Position numbers and translations under genes: made by a program. A DNA stretch of 6,809 bases from an uncultured Polynucleobacter sp. (GTDB lineage Bacteria > Pseudomonadota > Gammaproteobacteria > Burkholderiales > Burkholderiaceae), in NCBI GenBank assembly GCA_937996825.1, contig CALKUJ010000334.1:1-6809 (forward strand), in the 5' to 3' direction. Under the pieces are notes generated by a model. It saw nothing but the letters and a program-made list of their open reading frames with translations. It had not been told where the DNA came from and made no database searches. Shown in pieces: positions 5,684 to 6,809 of this stretch (the stretch's first letter is position 1; each line of letters begins with the position of its first letter).

Positions 5684-5953
5684 ATGACCGAAGTCACCTA
5701 CAACGTGCTTGATCCCGCATTAATGAGCGAGCACGAACGCCACCAAGAGGTCGCTCAAATCCTTGCCCACGGCATTGTTCGGCTATGTAGCCAAACAGCA
5801 CAAGAAGTTGAGAGAAAGAGTCATTTTCAACTTGCTATGCCTAGCAATAAGAGCGTTCATACGGTTCCCAAAAACGCACTCCTACGAGCTGCACAACAAC
5901 TAAGGAACCGCAATGCAAAAACCAAAGCAAACGCCACCCATGAAAGCAAGTGA
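5684..5953 (+). CDS. Small conserved protein of the DUF2924/serine recombinase cassette, 89 aa
   Basis: The product is 89 aa. Residues 12-34 (LMSEHERHQEVAQILAHGIVRL in the core) form a clear amphipathic helix. A polar segment and a basic C-terminal tail follow (LRAAQQLRNRNAKTK). Small proteins with a 'R-x-E-V-A-x-I-L-A-x-G-I-V-R-L' helix commonly precede DUF2924 and serine recombinase genes in proteobacteria, from memory; no function is established to my knowledge. The start is uncertain. ATG 5684 and ATG 5723 (Met14) both lack a Shine-Dalgarno. A TTG at 5609 with AGGGG upstream would give 114 aa, but its extra N-terminus looks untranslated. The gene overlaps the DUF2924 start by 41 bases in another frame, so the two are probably co-translated. 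Its position suggests a recombinase accessory or a DNA-binding factor. Confidence 0.6.
   Translation: MTEVTYNVLDPALMSEHERHQEVAQILAHGIVRLCSQTAQEVERKSHFQLAMPSNKSVHTVPKNALLRAAQQLRNRNAKTKANATHESK
5902..5906 (+). promoter_or_regulatory. Ribosome binding site that fixes the DUF2924 gene start
   Basis: AAGGA lies six bases before ATG 5913 and inside the coding sequence of the upstream small gene. The alternative ATG at 5940 has no such site. The long overlap of the two genes is therefore likely real. Confidence 0.65.
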
Positions 5954-6425
5954 ACCCAGCGTGTTGGCTCAAGTTGCCAACCTCTCAAACCTATCCCTCA
6001 AGGAACTCAACGACATGTGGCTTCGGCTCAACGGCGTACCAGCCCCCTCCGGTCAGAAGCGTCCGTTTCTGCAAAGCCACCTTGCATATCGAATCCAAGA
6101 GCTGGCCTACGCACAGGTCAACCCCACTCTCATTGCAAGCAACAAGAAGCGAATCGAAAGCATGATTGAGCACTTGAAGCCACTAGCAAAGGCGCGATCA
6201 AAGAAAGAGGCGTTCAAGCTCGTGCCAGGGACGCGTCTGCGCAGAGACTTTCAGGGCAAGACACACGAAGTCACGGTGCTGTCCGATGGCAACTTTGAAT
6301 ACCAAGGTCGCCCCTTCTCCAGCCTGACCGCAGTAGCGCATGAGATCACCCAGCAGAAATGGTCCGGGCCCAGCTTCTTTGGATTGACCAGATCTAACCC
6401 AGCCATTTTGGGAGCTCGACGCTAA
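5913..6425 (+). CDS. DUF2924 family protein, recombinase-associated
   Basis: This 170-aa protein has the full DUF2924 pattern. After a short basic N-terminus, LSLKELNDMWLRLNG (27-41) is followed by a Pro-rich turn and the helix FLQSHLAYRIQELAY (52-66). The C-terminal half has FKLVPGTRLRRDFQGK (101-116), HEVTVL, FEYQGRPFSSLTAVAHEIT (127-145) and KWSGPSFFGL (149-158), the signature end of the family. DUF2924 genes usually lie directly before a large serine recombinase, and the C-terminal half resembles a small DNA-binding or chromatin-like domain. Function is not established; an accessory or targeting role in recombination is inferred. Here the stop overlaps the recombinase start by one base (TAATG), which indicates coupling. 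The protein has no membrane segment or Cys cluster. Confidence 0.85.
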   Translation: MQKPKQTPPMKASEPSVLAQVANLSNLSLKELNDMWLRLNGVPAPSGQKRPFLQSHLAYRIQELAYAQVNPTLIASNKKRIESMIEHLKPLAKARSKKEAFKLVPGTRLRRDFQGKTHEVTVLSDGNFEYQGRPFSSLTAVAHEITQQKWSGPSFFGLTRSNPAILGARR

Positions 6426-6809
6426 TGGCTCGCACAGAAGAAATCACACGCACGCGAATCCGCTGTGCGGTCTACACACGCAAGTCCTCCGAAGAGGGAC
6501 TCGATCAGGACTACAACTCCATCGATGCGCAAAAGGATGCGGGGCACGCCTACATCAGCAGTCAACGCCATGAGGGATGGATCCCAGTGGCAGCAGACTA
6601 TGACGATCCAGCCTTCTCAGGCGGGAACATGGAGCGCCCTGCCCTCAAACGCCTGATGCAGGACATTCACGCCAAGCTCATTGATGTAGTCGTGGTCTAC
6701 AAGATTGACCGGTTGACCCGCAGTCTGGCCGACTTTTCCAAAATGGTCGAAGTCTTCGACACCCATGAGGTGTCGTTTGTCTCGGTCACGCAGCAATTCA
6801 ACACAACCA
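6425..6809 (+). CDS. Large serine recombinase, N-terminal catalytic domain (partial, runs off the window)
   Basis: The first 128 codons are visible and open to the end of the window. The resolvase/invertase domain begins near residue 12. YTRKSS (17-22) holds the catalytic serine, most likely S21, with R19 at the usual Arg position. The segment YDDPAFSGGNMERPALKRL (59-77) and the motif VVVVYKIDRLTRSLADF (88-104, with R96 and R99) are characteristic of large serine recombinases. SVTQQFNTT (120-128) marks the end of the catalytic core. GGGAG about ten bases upstream and the overlap with the DUF2924 stop support the start. Such enzymes cut all four strands through a Ser-DNA bond at att sites and integrate or excise elements. 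Zinc-ribbon and coiled-coil DNA-binding domains should follow outside the window. No att core is visible here. Confidence 0.9.
   Translation, partial: MARTEEITRTRIRCAVYTRKSSEEGLDQDYNSIDAQKDAGHAYISSQRHEGWIPVAADYDDPAFSGGNMERPALKRLMQDIHAKLIDVVVVYKIDRLTRSLADFSKMVEVFDTHEVSFVSVTQQFNTT

Noticed and set aside
5410..5697. Minus-strand 95-codon frame with several cysteines between the repressor and the recombinase cassette
   Set aside because: It runs through the promoter, operators and start codon of the repressor, has no ribosome binding site, and resembles no family I know. I cannot exclude that its upstream half is a gene remnant.

Overview
The window looks like part of a prophage or phage-derived integrative element in a proteobacterium of moderate GC. 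A betaproteobacterium of the Burkholderiales type is my best guess, from protein style and gene set only; no ribosomal or housekeeping gene is present to fix the host. I see no tRNA, rRNA, CRISPR array or transposon end.

Left part (1-2297, all leftward): a tightly packed phage early operon. In transcription order it encodes a 75-aa helix-turn-helix protein, a 161-aa conserved phage protein of unknown role, a Sak4/RecA-like ATPase with Walker A and B motifs, a likely single-stranded-DNA-binding partner of that ATPase, and the first 21 codons of a small Cys-containing phage protein cut by the window edge. Junctions are 1-nt overlaps or gaps of 3-12 nt, and the four complete genes each have a clear ribosome binding site. 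This is a DNA recombination/annealing module. The leader 2298-2450 carries three copies of an 8-bp repeat.

Middle part (2451-4745, leftward): two overlapping genes that I cannot assign. The first encodes a 423-aa protein (helical N-terminal half, apparently mixed alpha/beta C-terminal half). The second encodes a 317-aa protein with a four-cysteine zinc ribbon and a possible C-terminal winged helix. They share a 1-nt stop/start overlap and end at a strong intrinsic terminator at 2451-2484. This pair is the best candidate in the window for an undescribed system.

Right part (4842-6809): a LexA/S24-type autocleaving repressor reads leftward. It diverges from a rightward three-gene cassette: a small 89-aa protein, a DUF2924 protein, and a large serine recombinase cut by the window edge. 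The repressor promoter (TTGCAT, 17 bp, TAAAAT) is overlapped by a perfect inverted repeat (TGGTGT-N8-ACACCA) and by a 13-bp direct repeat, as expected for an autoregulated SOS-type switch.

Taken together, a damage-responsive repressor sits between a site-specific recombination cassette and an unknown two-gene cassette, with a homologous recombination operon beyond the terminator. There is no terminator between the repressor gene and the unknown pair, so they may be co-transcribed. The division of labour proposed here is inference from gene order and motifs.
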